64,000 nt of DNA from Planctomycetota bacterium (lineage in GTDB: Bacteria > Planctomycetota > Phycisphaerae > Phycisphaerales > UBA5793), in NCBI GenBank assembly GCA_963205185.1, contig CAUJHZ010000053.1, forward strand, positions 62,001 through 126,000, read 5' to 3'. Positions 40,949 to 48,846 of this stretch are shown piece after piece. A model generated the notes under the pieces. The model did no database searches. It had not been told where the DNA came from and was given only the letters and a program-made list of their open reading frames with translations. Position 1 is the stretch's first letter, and each line of letters opens with the position of its first letter. A program made the translations under genes and the position numbers.

Positions 40949-41926
40949 TCAGCCGATCGGTTCGCCGCCGGCGTCGAGGTTGTCTTCGGTGAAGACGCGC
41001 GAGCCCAGCGTGATCTCCTTGGGAACTGATTCGCCCCGCAGGATCTTCAGTGCCGCATCAATCGCCTCGGCGCCTCCGGTTGGATACTGGAACGTGGCGT
41101 CGAGGATGCCCTGCTTGACGTACACCACGCCTTCCTGAGGCAGAGCGTCGATGCCCACGAATTTGATCTGGTCCGCACGCCCGGCGGCCTGTGCGGCGAG
41201 ATAGGCGCCATGAGCGCCGGGATCGTTGTGGGCGTACACGAGGTCGATGTGGTCAAAGCGCGACAGGGCCGACTCCATCTCCTTGCGCGCATCGGGTTCG
41301 AGCCACTTCATATCCGCTTCAAAGATGATGTTGATATCGGTGCCCTCGATCGCTTCGCGGAAGCCCGAATGCCGATCCTGGCCCGGCGTGGAGGTCATGA
41401 GACCCTCGAGTTCCACGACGTTGCCTTTGCCGCCGAGCGTCTGGACGATCCACTCGCCGGCTTTGCGGCCGATGAGTCTGTTGTCAGCGCCGATGAAACA
41501 GGTGTATTCATCGCCGATGACGCGCCGATCGAGCACGATGACCGGAATGCCCGCCTGCACAGCCCTGGCGACGGGCTCGGTCAGCGGCTGGGCTTCCTTG
41601 GGACTGATGATGATCAGATCGACGCCGGCGCTGATGAACTCTTCGACGTGAGCGCGCTGCTTGAGCGTGTCGTTCTGGGCATCCTTGAAGATCATCTTGA
41701 TCTCCGGGTGCGCTTCGGCTGCTTTGCGCACGTCGTCGTTCATCTGCACGCGCCAGGGTTCGCCGAGGTTGCACTGGCTCATGCCGATGGTGTAGGAAGC
41801 CTTGGCGCCGGGCGAAGCGTCTGCTGGGCCAGCGTTTGACGTCGGCGTGGATTTCTTGCATCCACTCACGCTCAGCGCAGCGAGGGCCAGCGAAACGAGA
41901 ATCGTTCGGGTGATGGCGCGTCTCAT
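40949..41926 (-). CDS. Sugar-binding lipoprotein of a second ABC transporter
   Basis: A 325-residue ribose/galactose-type binding protein (Peripla_BP_4). Lipobox VSGC near residue 23 followed by KKSTPTSN. Core motifs: YTIGMSQCNLGEPWRVQMNDDVRKAAEA, AQNDTLKQRAHVEEFISAGVDLIIISPKEAQPLTEPV, GIPVIVLDRRVIGDEYTCFIGADNRLIGRKAGEW, and LVYAHNDPGAHGAYLAAQAAG. It is only distantly like the YtfQ protein at 24928-25932, so it probably binds a different sugar or oligosaccharide. The ATG with AGGTGG upstream was chosen over GTG nine bases before. It is third in the transporter unit and immediately precedes GH116. Confidence 0.9.
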   Translation of the reverse strand: MRRAITRTILVSLALAALSVSGCKKSTPTSNAGPADASPGAKASYTIGMSQCNLGEPWRVQMNDDVRKAAEAHPEIKMIFKDAQNDTLKQRAHVEEFISAGVDLIIISPKEAQPLTEPVARAVQAGIPVIVLDRRVIGDEYTCFIGADNRLIGRKAGEWIVQTLGGKGNVVELEGLMTSTPGQDRHSGFREAIEGTDINIIFEADMKWLEPDARKEMESALSRFDHIDLVYAHNDPGAHGAYLAAQAAGRADQIKFVGIDALPQEGVVYVKQGILDATFQYPTGGAEAIDAALKILRGESVPKEITLGSRVFTEDNLDAGGEPIG

Positions 41927-41944
41927 GTGAACCACCTGTCTGGA

Positions 41945-42982
41945 TTAGTCTTTGCGTCGCTGGAGCAGCACGGCGACGATGATGATGACACCGGTGAGCA
42001 TAAGCCGGCTGGCCTCGGGGACGGCGTTGATGCTGAGGATCTTATCGAGATAGCCGATCGTGAGCGTGCCCAGCAGAGTCAGCCCGATCCCCCCGCGACC
42101 GCCCATGAGATTCGTGCCCCCGATGACGACGATGGCGATGGCGGTGAGTTCGTAACCGATGCCAGCCTCCGGGTCGCCCTGCTGCTCCTGTGCCGCCTGG
42201 CACAGGCCAGCAATGGCCGAGAAGATTCCCGCAAGCGAATAGGCCAGGACTTTCATGATGGTGACGGGCACGCCCGATAGGCGCGCTGCCTCTTCGTTTC
42301 CGCCGATCGCGTAGAGATAGCGACCCCAGCGCAGGCGCGCCAGGATGATCCACGAGATCACCACGCACAAAATGAAGATCAGGCTGACGACTGAGATGTT
42401 GTCGCCCAGCAGGCGCGAGTCGATGGCGCGAAAGACGTGCGGCACATCGGCTGCGGTCCACGAGCCGTCGGGCAGTTGCATCGCGGTCGAAACCTTCCTA
42501 CCGCCGCTGATCGTCTTGGCCAGCCCTCGCGCGAAGACCATCATCGCCAGGGTCACGATGAACGGCTGAATGCGCAGGCGGGCGATCACGGCGCCTGAGG
42601 CGGCGCCACATGTCGCCCCAAGAGCGAGGCAGGCGGGAATGGCGAGCCACGGCGACCACGACAGGTGGATGCTCAGAATCGAGAACGCCACGGCGACCAG
42701 CGCCAGCACGCTGCCGACCGAGAGATCAATCCCGGCGGTGATGATGACAAATGTCATGCCGCACGCAAGCATGCCGTAGACCGACGCCTGGCGCAGCGCA
42801 TCGCGGTGCGTGTTCCACTTGTAGAACGCGCCGTCGCCCGAGAAGAGAGTGCCGATGAGCAGGACAAAGCACAGTGCCGCCAGGGCAGTTGCCGAGGAAC
42901 TGGAGAGCCACGTGCGCCAGCCGGGTCGTTCAGCACGATCGAGCGCGAGCGGTTGAGCCGGTTTATCTGGCGTTTCAGGCAT
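41945..42982 (-). CDS. Sugar ABC transporter permease (second system)
   Basis: A 345-residue inner-membrane permease of the RbsC/XylH type. After a hydrophilic 30-residue N-terminus come about ten hydrophobic segments. CGMTFVIITAGIDLSVGSVLALVAVAFSIL (near residue 75) and AIAIVVIGGTNLMGGRGGIGLTLLGTLTIGYLDKIL (near residue 280) are the family marks. A loop of about 40 residues (SGGRKVSTAMQLPDGSWTAADVPHVFRAIDSRLLGDN) lies between the fifth and sixth segments, as in ribose permeases. ATG overlaps the ATPase gene by 8 bases. Confidence 0.92.
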   Translation of the reverse strand: MPETPDKPAQPLALDRAERPGWRTWLSSSSATALAALCFVLLIGTLFSGDGAFYKWNTHRDALRQASVYGMLACGMTFVIITAGIDLSVGSVLALVAVAFSILSIHLSWSPWLAIPACLALGATCGAASGAVIARLRIQPFIVTLAMMVFARGLAKTISGGRKVSTAMQLPDGSWTAADVPHVFRAIDSRLLGDNISVVSLIFILCVVISWIILARLRWGRYLYAIGGNEEAARLSGVPVTIMKVLAYSLAGIFSAIAGLCQAAQEQQGDPEAGIGYELTAIAIVVIGGTNLMGGRGGIGLTLLGTLTIGYLDKILSINAVPEASRLMLTGVIIIVAVLLQRRKD

Positions 42983-44531
42983 CGGCAGTTGCACCCATGG
43001 CGGCGCGGAGCAAGTCGGCTGGCCCGGCCCGCCCGCCTTCAAACGACGCGGCGATGCGGCCGCGATGCATCACCATAATGCGGTGGCTCACGTGGAGCAA
43101 TTCCGGCCACTCCGATGAACTGAAGACGATGCTCCGACCCTGCTCGCTCCATTGGTTCATGAGCAGATAGATCTCGTGTTTGGCGCCGACGTCCACCCCG
43201 CGCGTCGGATCGTCGAGGAGCACGATCCGCGGCTGAGTCCCCATCCAGCGGGCCAGAACCACTTTCTGCTGGTTGCCGCCCGAAAGCGACGAGACGGATT
43301 GGCGCAGCGAGGCCGCCAAGAGATTGAGCCGCCGGGCCGAATCGCTCGCCTGTCTCGCCTCGGCGGCGCGGTTGATCCAGCCGGCCGGGCTCAGCCGGGG
43401 CAGCGATGCAAGCGTCGTGTTGGCGATGATGTCCATCCCCGGAATCAGCCCTGTTCGCTTGCGGTCGTTGGTGACGAGCGCGACTCCGGCGTCAATAGCT
43501 GCGCGCGGAGAATGGATGGATGTCGGACGGCCGTCGATCTCGACACGCGCGCTTCCGCGCTTCCCAAGCGCTCCAAAGACGGTCCAGAGCAACTCGCTCA
43601 CACCCGAACCTTCGAGGCCGACCAGGCCGAGAATCTCGCCGCGATGAACCTGCAATGAGACGTCTGCGACGATGGGCGGCAAGCCGGGCCGCGCGGCGCG
43701 GACCGTGCAGTGCTCCACGCGCAAGCGCACCTTGGTCTGGGCGGTGGCGTGCCGCGGCGCCTGCTCGCTCATCGAGCGGCCCACCATGAGGCGCACCAGT
43801 TCGCCGGCCGGCAGATCTTCGGCGCGGCGCGTCGCAACGAGATTGCCGTCGCGCAGAACCGAGATGCGATCGGCAATGGTGTAGATTTCTTCGAGCCGGT
43901 GGGTGATGTAGATGATGCCGCAGCCGGCGCTCTTGAGATCGGCGATGCGGGCGAAGAGATGCTGAACCTCTGGTGCACTCAGCGCGCTGGTGGGCTCATC
44001 CATGACGATGATCCGCGCGTCGAGCGCCAGAGCCTTGGCGATCTCCACGAGCTGCTGTGAGGAGATGGTCAGGCTGTCCACCGTGCGGCGAGGGTCGAGG
44101 CGCAGCCCCACCCGGGCGAGCAGCTCGCGAGCCCGCTCCAGCGAACCGGCGCGATGCAGCCAGCCGGCGGTGGATGGTTCGCGCCCCAGGAAGAGGTTGT
44201 CGGCGATGGACATCGAGCCGACGAGTGAGAGTTCCTGGTGGATGACGGCGATGCCGTGCGCTGCGGCGTCGCGCGGATGGCGCAGCACGGCCTGCCGTCC
44301 GCCGATGGTCGTGCGGCCCGCATCCGCCCGCAGCGCACCGCCGAGAATGCGCATCAGCGTGCTCTTGCCGGCGCCGTTCTCGCCAGCCAGCACGTGAACT
44401 TCACCGGCGCACAGATCGAAGTCGACGGCGCGCAGCACTTCCTGCGAGCCGAACGATTTGCAGATGCCCGTCATCGTCAACAGTGGAGCATTGGGTTGAG
44501 TCAGGACTGCCACGGCTTGCATGGTGTACAT
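42975..44531 (-). CDS. Sugar ABC transporter double ATPase (second system)
   Basis: About 518 residues, RbsA-like. First domain: Walker A GENGAGKST, VIHQELSLVGSMSIADNLFLGREP, signature region LTISSQQLVEIAKAL and Walker B IIVMDEPTSALSAPE. Second domain: GLEGSGVSELLWTVFG in place of Walker A, LSGGNQQKVVLARWMG and IVLLDDPTRGVDVGAKHE. In the second Walker B the catalytic-neighbour residue is Asp-Asp-Pro instead of Asp-Glu-Pro. Three starts are possible: GTG 44558 abutting the stop of the truncated ORF upstream (TGAGTG), ATG 44531 with GGTG before it, and ATG 44522. A perfect 10-base-arm palindrome covers the two ATG codons, so binding there would repress this unit. Confidence 0.9.
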   Translation of the reverse strand: MYTMQAVAVLTQPNAPLLTMTGICKSFGSQEVLRAVDFDLCAGEVHVLAGENGAGKSTLMRILGGALRADAGRTTIGGRQAVLRHPRDAAAHGIAVIHQELSLVGSMSIADNLFLGREPSTAGWLHRAGSLERARELLARVGLRLDPRRTVDSLTISSQQLVEIAKALALDARIIVMDEPTSALSAPEVQHLFARIADLKSAGCGIIYITHRLEEIYTIADRISVLRDGNLVATRRAEDLPAGELVRLMVGRSMSEQAPRHATAQTKVRLRVEHCTVRAARPGLPPIVADVSLQVHRGEILGLVGLEGSGVSELLWTVFGALGKRGSARVEIDGRPTSIHSPRAAIDAGVALVTNDRKRTGLIPGMDIIANTTLASLPRLSPAGWINRAAEARQASDSARRLNLLAASLRQSVSSLSGGNQQKVVLARWMGTQPRIVLLDDPTRGVDVGAKHEIYLLMNQWSEQGRSIVFSSSEWPELLHVSHRIMVMHRGRIAASFEGGRAGPADLLRAAMGATADA

Positions 44532-44543
44532 GCTACACCATGC
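44519..44543. promoter_or_regulatory. Perfect palindrome at the start of the second transporter unit
   Basis: GCATGGTGTA-CATGC-TACACCATGC: two perfect 10-base arms around a 5-base spacer. It overlaps two candidate start codons of the ATPase gene. The core TGGTGTA...TACACCA resembles operators of GntR- or LacI-type sugar regulators. No such regulator gene lies in the window, so the partner would be encoded elsewhere. An mRNA hairpin that hides the start codon is the alternative reading. Confidence 0.6.
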
Positions 44544-44558
44544 TGGCGGGTGTTGCAC

Positions 44559-44780
44559 TCACTGCCGCGTGCCCAGGACATGATGCACCAGCTCAATGAG
44601 CCGGTTCGCATGCGTCAGGTCGATTGGATATAACGTCGCCCGCGCGAGGGCGGGGAAGTGGCACACGGCGAACGCGTCGGTCCAGAGGTAGCGTGCGTCG
44701 GATTCGAGCGGGGGATCAATGCCCGTTCGCGCTGCGAACGCCGGCATGAGCTGCCGAGCAGATTCGAGCCGCCATTGCAT
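44559..44780 (-). pseudogene. Truncated paralogue of the conserved protein at 46245-47435
   Basis: A 73-codon frame whose product aligns by eye with the N-terminus of the 396-residue protein encoded 1.5 kb away. Both share R..(S/E)A(R/E)QLM..F.ARTGID, then RYLWTDA(F/Y)AVC, and end in VH(H/R)VLG, after which this copy meets a stop codon while the other runs on for 320 residues. The stop is followed at once by a possible GTG start of the ABC ATPase. It is best seen as the remnant of a duplicated gene cut off by the transporter unit, or less likely as a coupled leader peptide. Confidence 0.65.
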
Positions 44781-44794
44781 CGCACTTTGCCGCC

Positions 44795-44833
44795 GTACCG
44801 GTACCGAAACGGAGACACGTTAACGTACGTACG
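44795..44833. promoter_or_regulatory. Cluster of three perfect 10-base palindromes
   Basis: Within 39 bases there are GTACCGGTAC (44795-44804), ACGTTAACGT (44817-44826) and CGTACGTACG (44824-44833), plus CCGTAC/GTACGG as outer inverted arms. They lie in the 65-base gap between the lipoprotein gene end and the truncated ORF that precedes the second transporter unit, i.e. where its promoter should be. They could be overlapping operators for a LacI- or TetR-like protein. Confidence 0.4.
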
Positions 44834-44845
44834 GTCATCCGCGGC

Positions 44846-45436
44846 TCAGCGTTGCGGCTCTTCGCCCACTGCCTGTTCAGGTAGGGGTCGCTTTCGGTAT
44901 GTGCCGTCGAAGTACGCGTACCAGGTGGCGCCTGCGTCGCGCGAGTGTTCGATGAACTGGTGTACCGCGCCATCGGGTCTGGGGGTGAAGACCGCCCGCG
45001 CCAGTTCGGTGGTGCCATCTGCGACCGTTGAACGACCCTCGAATCGCATCGCTCCGCTTTCGAATCTGCCGCTGTAATTTACGACATTGCCGCGACTGCT
45101 CACCCAGTTCTGCTTCCACTGGCCGTCAGCCGGATCGACGTAGTTGATGCTGCGCCCCGTTCCGCCGCGAGCCGAAGTCCAGTACTCGATGATGGCAAAG
45201 CCGTTCTCAGCCAGTTCGACGCGACTGGCGCCCACGGCGCGGCCGGCGGCATCAGTAACGGCCCACTCGCCAATCCAGAAGTCGAACTGACGATAAACCT
45301 CGGCGGGGATCTCTGTGGCGGCGATGTCGGCTGGATGGTCGGTGGGTTGATTCGTGACGCACGACGCGAGCGTGAGCAGCGACGCCAACGCTGTGGCAGA
45401 CAGGATCCGATCGATTGCGACTGGATGAATGCTCAT
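44846..45436 (-). CDS. Small lipoprotein, DUF1579-like fold
   Basis: A 196-residue lipoprotein: signal MSIHPVAIDRILSATALASLLTLASC with lipobox LASC, mature start CVTNQPTDHP. The body is a beta-rich lipocalin-like domain: FDFWIGEWAVTDAAGRAVGASRVELAENGFAIIEYW, SINYVDPADGQWKQNWVSSRGNVVNYSGRFESGAMRFEG and FIEHSRDAGATWYAYFDGTYRKR, a pattern seen in DUF1579-type proteins. Function unknown. A -10-like TACAAT (minus strand, 45446-45451) lies 9 bases before the ATG without a ribosome-binding site, so this gene may also have a very short leader. Confidence 0.72.
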   Translation of the reverse strand: MSIHPVAIDRILSATALASLLTLASCVTNQPTDHPADIAATEIPAEVYRQFDFWIGEWAVTDAAGRAVGASRVELAENGFAIIEYWTSARGGTGRSINYVDPADGQWKQNWVSSRGNVVNYSGRFESGAMRFEGRSTVADGTTELARAVFTPRPDGAVHQFIEHSRDAGATWYAYFDGTYRKRPLPEQAVGEEPQR

Positions 45437-45527
45437 GGCGGGTGCATTGTAGTGAGATCAGCAGCGCTGGTTGCGAATTGACTAGTTTTGCATAGGAGAA
45501 CATGCCTGAACCATGCTTGAGGTTTGG

Positions 45528-46193
45528 CTACCCGGCGCGACCGGCACCCGCCGCCGGTGAAGTCCGCCCGCGAGCCGATCCACGCCGGGTGGCGAAGATC
45601 GATCGCACGTCGGAGCGCCAGGCCGGCAGCGCCAGCGTGATGAGCATCTCTTCAATGTTGGTGACAATGACCACGCCCATCGCCAGCCACGCGGGCCAGT
45701 CCGGGCCGCGCGCGAAGATGGCGATCGCCGCCGCGATGATGAACAGCCAGCAGATCTTGGCGAGCCATGTGTGATAAGCCGGCAGACGTCCGAACCGGAT
45801 CAGCGCCGCAAGCAGGGAGACAGCGTAACTGATCATCATTGCCCCAATCAGGATCGAGTTCCGCTCGGCAAACTCCGGACGAAGCATCGCAACGGCAAAG
45901 AGCAGCGATGAATACATGAGCGCATCGGCGATGCTGTCGAGGCGGGCGCCGATCACCGAGCGCTGGTCGAGCAGGATCGCCAGCCGGCCATCCAGCCAGT
46001 CGGTGAGGAGCATCGCGCCCAGCAGCCAGAAGAAGGCCGTTTCATGCCCCAGTCCGGCAAGAACGAAGAGCACGACCGAGCCGACAATGCGCGAGCAGGT
46101 GAGCAGATTGGGCCACGTGCGCCACCCGCTGCGGCGCCGCGGGCCGGCGTCGCGAACACCCGGGCCGGAACTGAGCGGCTCGTGCGGGGGCAT
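45528..46193 (-). CDS. CDP-alcohol phosphatidyltransferase family protein
   Basis: A 221-residue membrane enzyme with about five to six hydrophobic spans. This family joins a CDP-activated lipid to an alcohol headgroup. The signature D-x2-D-G-x2-A-R-x8-G-x3-D-x3-D appears as DWLDGRLAI..G.RLDSIAD near residues 65-90: all four aspartates and the glycine are kept, but the arginine after alanine is isoleucine. The N-terminus WPNLLTCSRIVGSVVLFVLA is the usual NxLTxxR entry. The C-terminal 20 residues are basic and probably disordered. The product lipid (for example phosphatidylglycerol phosphate or cardiolipin-like) cannot be told. Confidence 0.85.
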   Translation of the reverse strand: MPPHEPLSSGPGVRDAGPRRRSGWRTWPNLLTCSRIVGSVVLFVLAGLGHETAFFWLLGAMLLTDWLDGRLAILLDQRSVIGARLDSIADALMYSSLLFAVAMLRPEFAERNSILIGAMMISYAVSLLAALIRFGRLPAYHTWLAKICWLFIIAAAIAIFARGPDWPAWLAMGVVIVTNIEEMLITLALPAWRSDVRSIFATRRGSARGRTSPAAGAGRAG

Positions 46194-46244
46194 GCAACCT
46201 CTGAAGAAGTGTAGTAGAGCGGCGGGGATCGGGTCCGCCAGAAA

Positions 46245-47435
46245 TCAGCAGGCGTGCTGCACGCCGCGACCGGTGGGACCAGTCCGGCTCGCGGCAGAAG
46301 CGAGAAGGCTCGTGGCGAGCATCACGGCGTTGATGTTCTCGTGATCGATCCACGACGGGCTGCGCTGATTCTCGGCGGCACTCCAGAACGAATCGATTCG
46401 ATCTGCAAGCGGCTTGAATTCGACTATGCGCTGCACGACACCGGCGCTGTGCACGTGACTGAAATCCCGCCTCGAATCATCAACCGCGCTGCGGGCATCG
46501 TCGAGCGTGCGCAATCCGATCGCCAGACCAAGCTCGCGGAAGGCAAGGCGACGGCGCGGAGAGTGACTCAGCGGATCCTGGAGCGCGAAGTGATGCAGGC
46601 TGGCGAGCGCATCGGAGAGCAGGCCGTCAAGAAGGCCGGCATCCGGCGAATCATGCGCCGCCGCGAGCCGCATGAGCGACGCGGCGGCGGAGAGCAGCCC
46701 GCCGATGCCGAGCGGGTCCGCGGTTTTCCACTCGGTGTCGGCGCACATCCGGCGCATGTCGGCGATGGCGGCGCGGAGGGGGCCGCCCTGCGGCGCCTCG
46801 GCGCCCAGCGCCGACGCGATCCGGGAGAAGACGACCAGGCCGTCGAGTGCATCGGTCGCGCCCATGGCCATCACGAGCGGGCGCGACAGATCGATGCTCA
46901 TCTTCCAGTACATTCGCTTCAGGCCCGGCTGAGGCTCATACACGAAAGCGCGATGTGAGGCGAGCGCGAGTTCGCCGGCCCAGAGCGCGTAGCGCTGCTC
47001 TCCGGTCGCCGCCGATGCGCTGAGCAGCGCCTCCATCCAACGCGTGAGGTAATGGAAGTACTGCCCGTCCCGCTCCCATTCGAGGTGCGGATCCATCGAT
47101 TCGCCCGCGGGCCGCTCCGGCAGCGGCTTTCCGATACGCAGTCCGCCCGCGGTCGGGTGAAGCGCCGCCTGATCATCACTCAGGCCGCTGAGCCAGCCGC
47201 GCCGCGATTCATCATCGGGCCGGTATTGGCCGAGCACGCGGTGGACCTGTTCGGCAAGGCGCATTGCTGATTGCAAATGGTCGGCGTTGCCGGTGAGGCG
47301 GTGCAGCAGCAGCAGGTTGCACACGGCATAGGCGTCCGTCCAGAGATAGCGCTCCGGCGGCGCGCCGCCGTCGATTCCGGTGCGGGCGCGAAAGCCGCGC
47401 ATCAACTGCTCAGCCTGTCGAATGCGAGTGTCCAT
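46245..47435 (-). CDS. Conserved protein of unknown function, probable alpha/alpha-barrel
   Basis: A 396-residue soluble protein without signal peptide. Repeated helix-turn-helix hairpins such as RYLWTDAYAVCNLLLLHRLTGNADHLQSAMRLAEQVHRVLG and DGQYFHYLTRWMEALLSASAATGEQRYALWAGELALASHRAFVY suggest an (alpha/alpha)6 toroid, as in six-hairpin glycosidases and epimerases. Conserved-looking motifs are HPTAGGLRIGKPLPER, LEWERDGQYFHYLTRW, RMYWKMSIDLSRPLV and HENINAVMLATSLLA. I recall the same family in many proteobacteria but know no function. The ATG at 47435 was chosen because homology begins right there (RQAEQLM.GFRARTGID is shared with the truncated copy). Confidence 0.78.
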   Translation of the reverse strand: MDTRIRQAEQLMRGFRARTGIDGGAPPERYLWTDAYAVCNLLLLHRLTGNADHLQSAMRLAEQVHRVLGQYRPDDESRRGWLSGLSDDQAALHPTAGGLRIGKPLPERPAGESMDPHLEWERDGQYFHYLTRWMEALLSASAATGEQRYALWAGELALASHRAFVYEPQPGLKRMYWKMSIDLSRPLVMAMGATDALDGLVVFSRIASALGAEAPQGGPLRAAIADMRRMCADTEWKTADPLGIGGLLSAAASLMRLAAAHDSPDAGLLDGLLSDALASLHHFALQDPLSHSPRRRLAFRELGLAIGLRTLDDARSAVDDSRRDFSHVHSAGVVQRIVEFKPLADRIDSFWSAAENQRSPSWIDHENINAVMLATSLLASAASRTGPTGRGVQHAC

Positions 47436-47668
47436 GAGCGCCAGGCTCGCGGTCCCTTGTGGAATGATAGTGGCGGGCGCGCAGTGAGCCGAAGAGCAAG
47501 TCGAGCGCCATTTCCAATCAGGGCGAGTTTCCCGATGGCGGGTTGGCGCGGCTTTTGCGCCGCCGGCGAGGCCAAGTATGGGCGATTTCCCTGCCAGCGC
47601 GAGACGCCCGGTCGAGTAGCATCGAAGTGAGCAGTCAGCGATTTGATCCGCTCGCAAGGAGCATTGCC

Positions 47669-48154
47669 ATGACCAGATTTCGAACGGGGACATCCGCTCG
47701 CGAGATCATGTCAACAGATCCGGTTTGCGCCGAGCCCTCAATGACGCTTCGGCAGGTGTCGCGCCTGCTGGTCGAAAACGACATCTCGGGTGCGCCGGTC
47801 GTGGACGAATCGGGTCGGCTGGTGGGGGTGATTTCGAAAACCGATCTGATCCGGCGTCTGGCTGAGGGTGGGATGGCCGTCGCTCCAGCGTTCTTTTTCG
47901 AGTCGCTCGAGGACTCGGGCGAAGATGTCGGAGAAGCCGTGCCAGAGACTGAGATTCGCGTCGAGGATTGCATGGCAGAAGACCCGATCACGGCCAGTCC
48001 GGATGCGACGGCGAAGGAGATTGCGCTGCTCATGTGCAATGCCGGAGTGCATCGAGTCATCGTGGTCGATGAAGAGGGCTTTCCTGAGGGAATCATCACG
48101 ACGCTCGATCTGCTCGGCGTATTCGCCGCCCCGGCGGCGGCAAAACAGCGCTGA
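47669..48154 (+). CDS. CBS-domain pair protein
   Basis: A 161-residue protein made of two CBS domains, which bind adenosine nucleotides and sense energy state. First domain: AREIMSTDPVCAEPSMTLRQVSRLLVENDISGAPVVDESGRLVGVISKTDLIRRL (residues 10-65). A 30-residue acidic linker (SLEDSGEDVGEAVPETEIR) separates it from the second, VEDCMAEDPITASPDATAKEIALLMCNAGVHRVIVVDEEGFPEGIITTLDLL. The ATG has AAGGAG upstream. It is followed 52 bases later by a DUF2267 gene; the two families often occur together. Confidence 0.93.
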   Translation: MTRFRTGTSAREIMSTDPVCAEPSMTLRQVSRLLVENDISGAPVVDESGRLVGVISKTDLIRRLAEGGMAVAPAFFFESLEDSGEDVGEAVPETEIRVEDCMAEDPITASPDATAKEIALLMCNAGVHRVIVVDEEGFPEGIITTLDLLGVFAAPAAAKQR

Positions 48155-48206
48155 CGGCCCGCGCCCGACCGGTCGAAGAGATCCAGCACGAGGAAGAGGT
48201 GAACCG

Positions 48207-48647
48207 ATGACCGCAACTACTGCCCATGACGTATTCTCCGCCACCGTACACAAAAGCGAAGAATGGATTCACGAACTCCAGCGCGAACTCGACTGCGATC
48301 CGCAGCAGGCGTACGCGGCGCTGCGCGGCACGCTGCACGCGCTGCGCGACCGGTTGCCCGCCGACCAGGCCGTGCAACTGGCGGCGCAGTTGCCGATGCT
48401 GGTTCGCGGCCTGTTCTACGAAGGCTGGAAGCCGGCCGCCACGCCCACGCGCATCCACCGGCAAAGCGAGTTGTGTGAGCAGGTGTGCGCCCGCGCCGGC
48501 CGCGTGTTCGACATTCCGGTCGAGCAGGTGATCGAGGCCGTGTTCAAATTGCTCAATCGTCACGTGAGCGCGGGAGAAATCTGCGGCGTGGTGAGCAACC
48601 TGCCGCAGGAACTGCAGCGGTGCTGGCCGGAGATCGAGGCCCGGTAG
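48207..48647 (+). CDS. DUF2267 family protein
   Basis: A 146-residue helical protein of DUF2267. The family pattern is clear: VHKSEEWIHELQRELDCDPQQAYAALRGTLHALRDRLPADQAVQLAAQLPMLVRGLFYEGWKP at residues 15-75, followed by a second similar half (FDIPVEQVIEAVFKLLNRHVSAGEICGVVSNLPQELQRCWP). The family has no proven role but is common near CBS-domain and stress genes. It has AGAGGTG upstream of ATG. After it, at 48692-48712, GGAATCC and GGATTCC form a 7-base hairpin without a U tract. Confidence 0.92.
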   Translation: MTATTAHDVFSATVHKSEEWIHELQRELDCDPQQAYAALRGTLHALRDRLPADQAVQLAAQLPMLVRGLFYEGWKPAATPTRIHRQSELCEQVCARAGRVFDIPVEQVIEAVFKLLNRHVSAGEICGVVSNLPQELQRCWPEIEAR

Positions 48648-48846
48648 CCGCGCCTGGCGGGCCCTCCGCACGAACTGGCGACTTGGAGCGGGGAATCCGC
48701 CTCGGGGATTCCGCCCTGATTGTGTCATGCGCGCTCAGCGCCGCGCCTGAAGCGGAATACACATCTCATGCCGCGACTTACGGCAGGCGGCGGCAGCGCG
48801 AACCGTAGCGCGGCGCCGAGGCACGCCGATCGGGCAGGGAGCCGAC

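Noticed and set aside
42975-44558. GTG at 44558 as the preferred start of the second ATPase
   Set aside because: It gives a longer N-terminus without conserved residues and has no Shine-Dalgarno; it remains possible through coupling to the short upstream frame.
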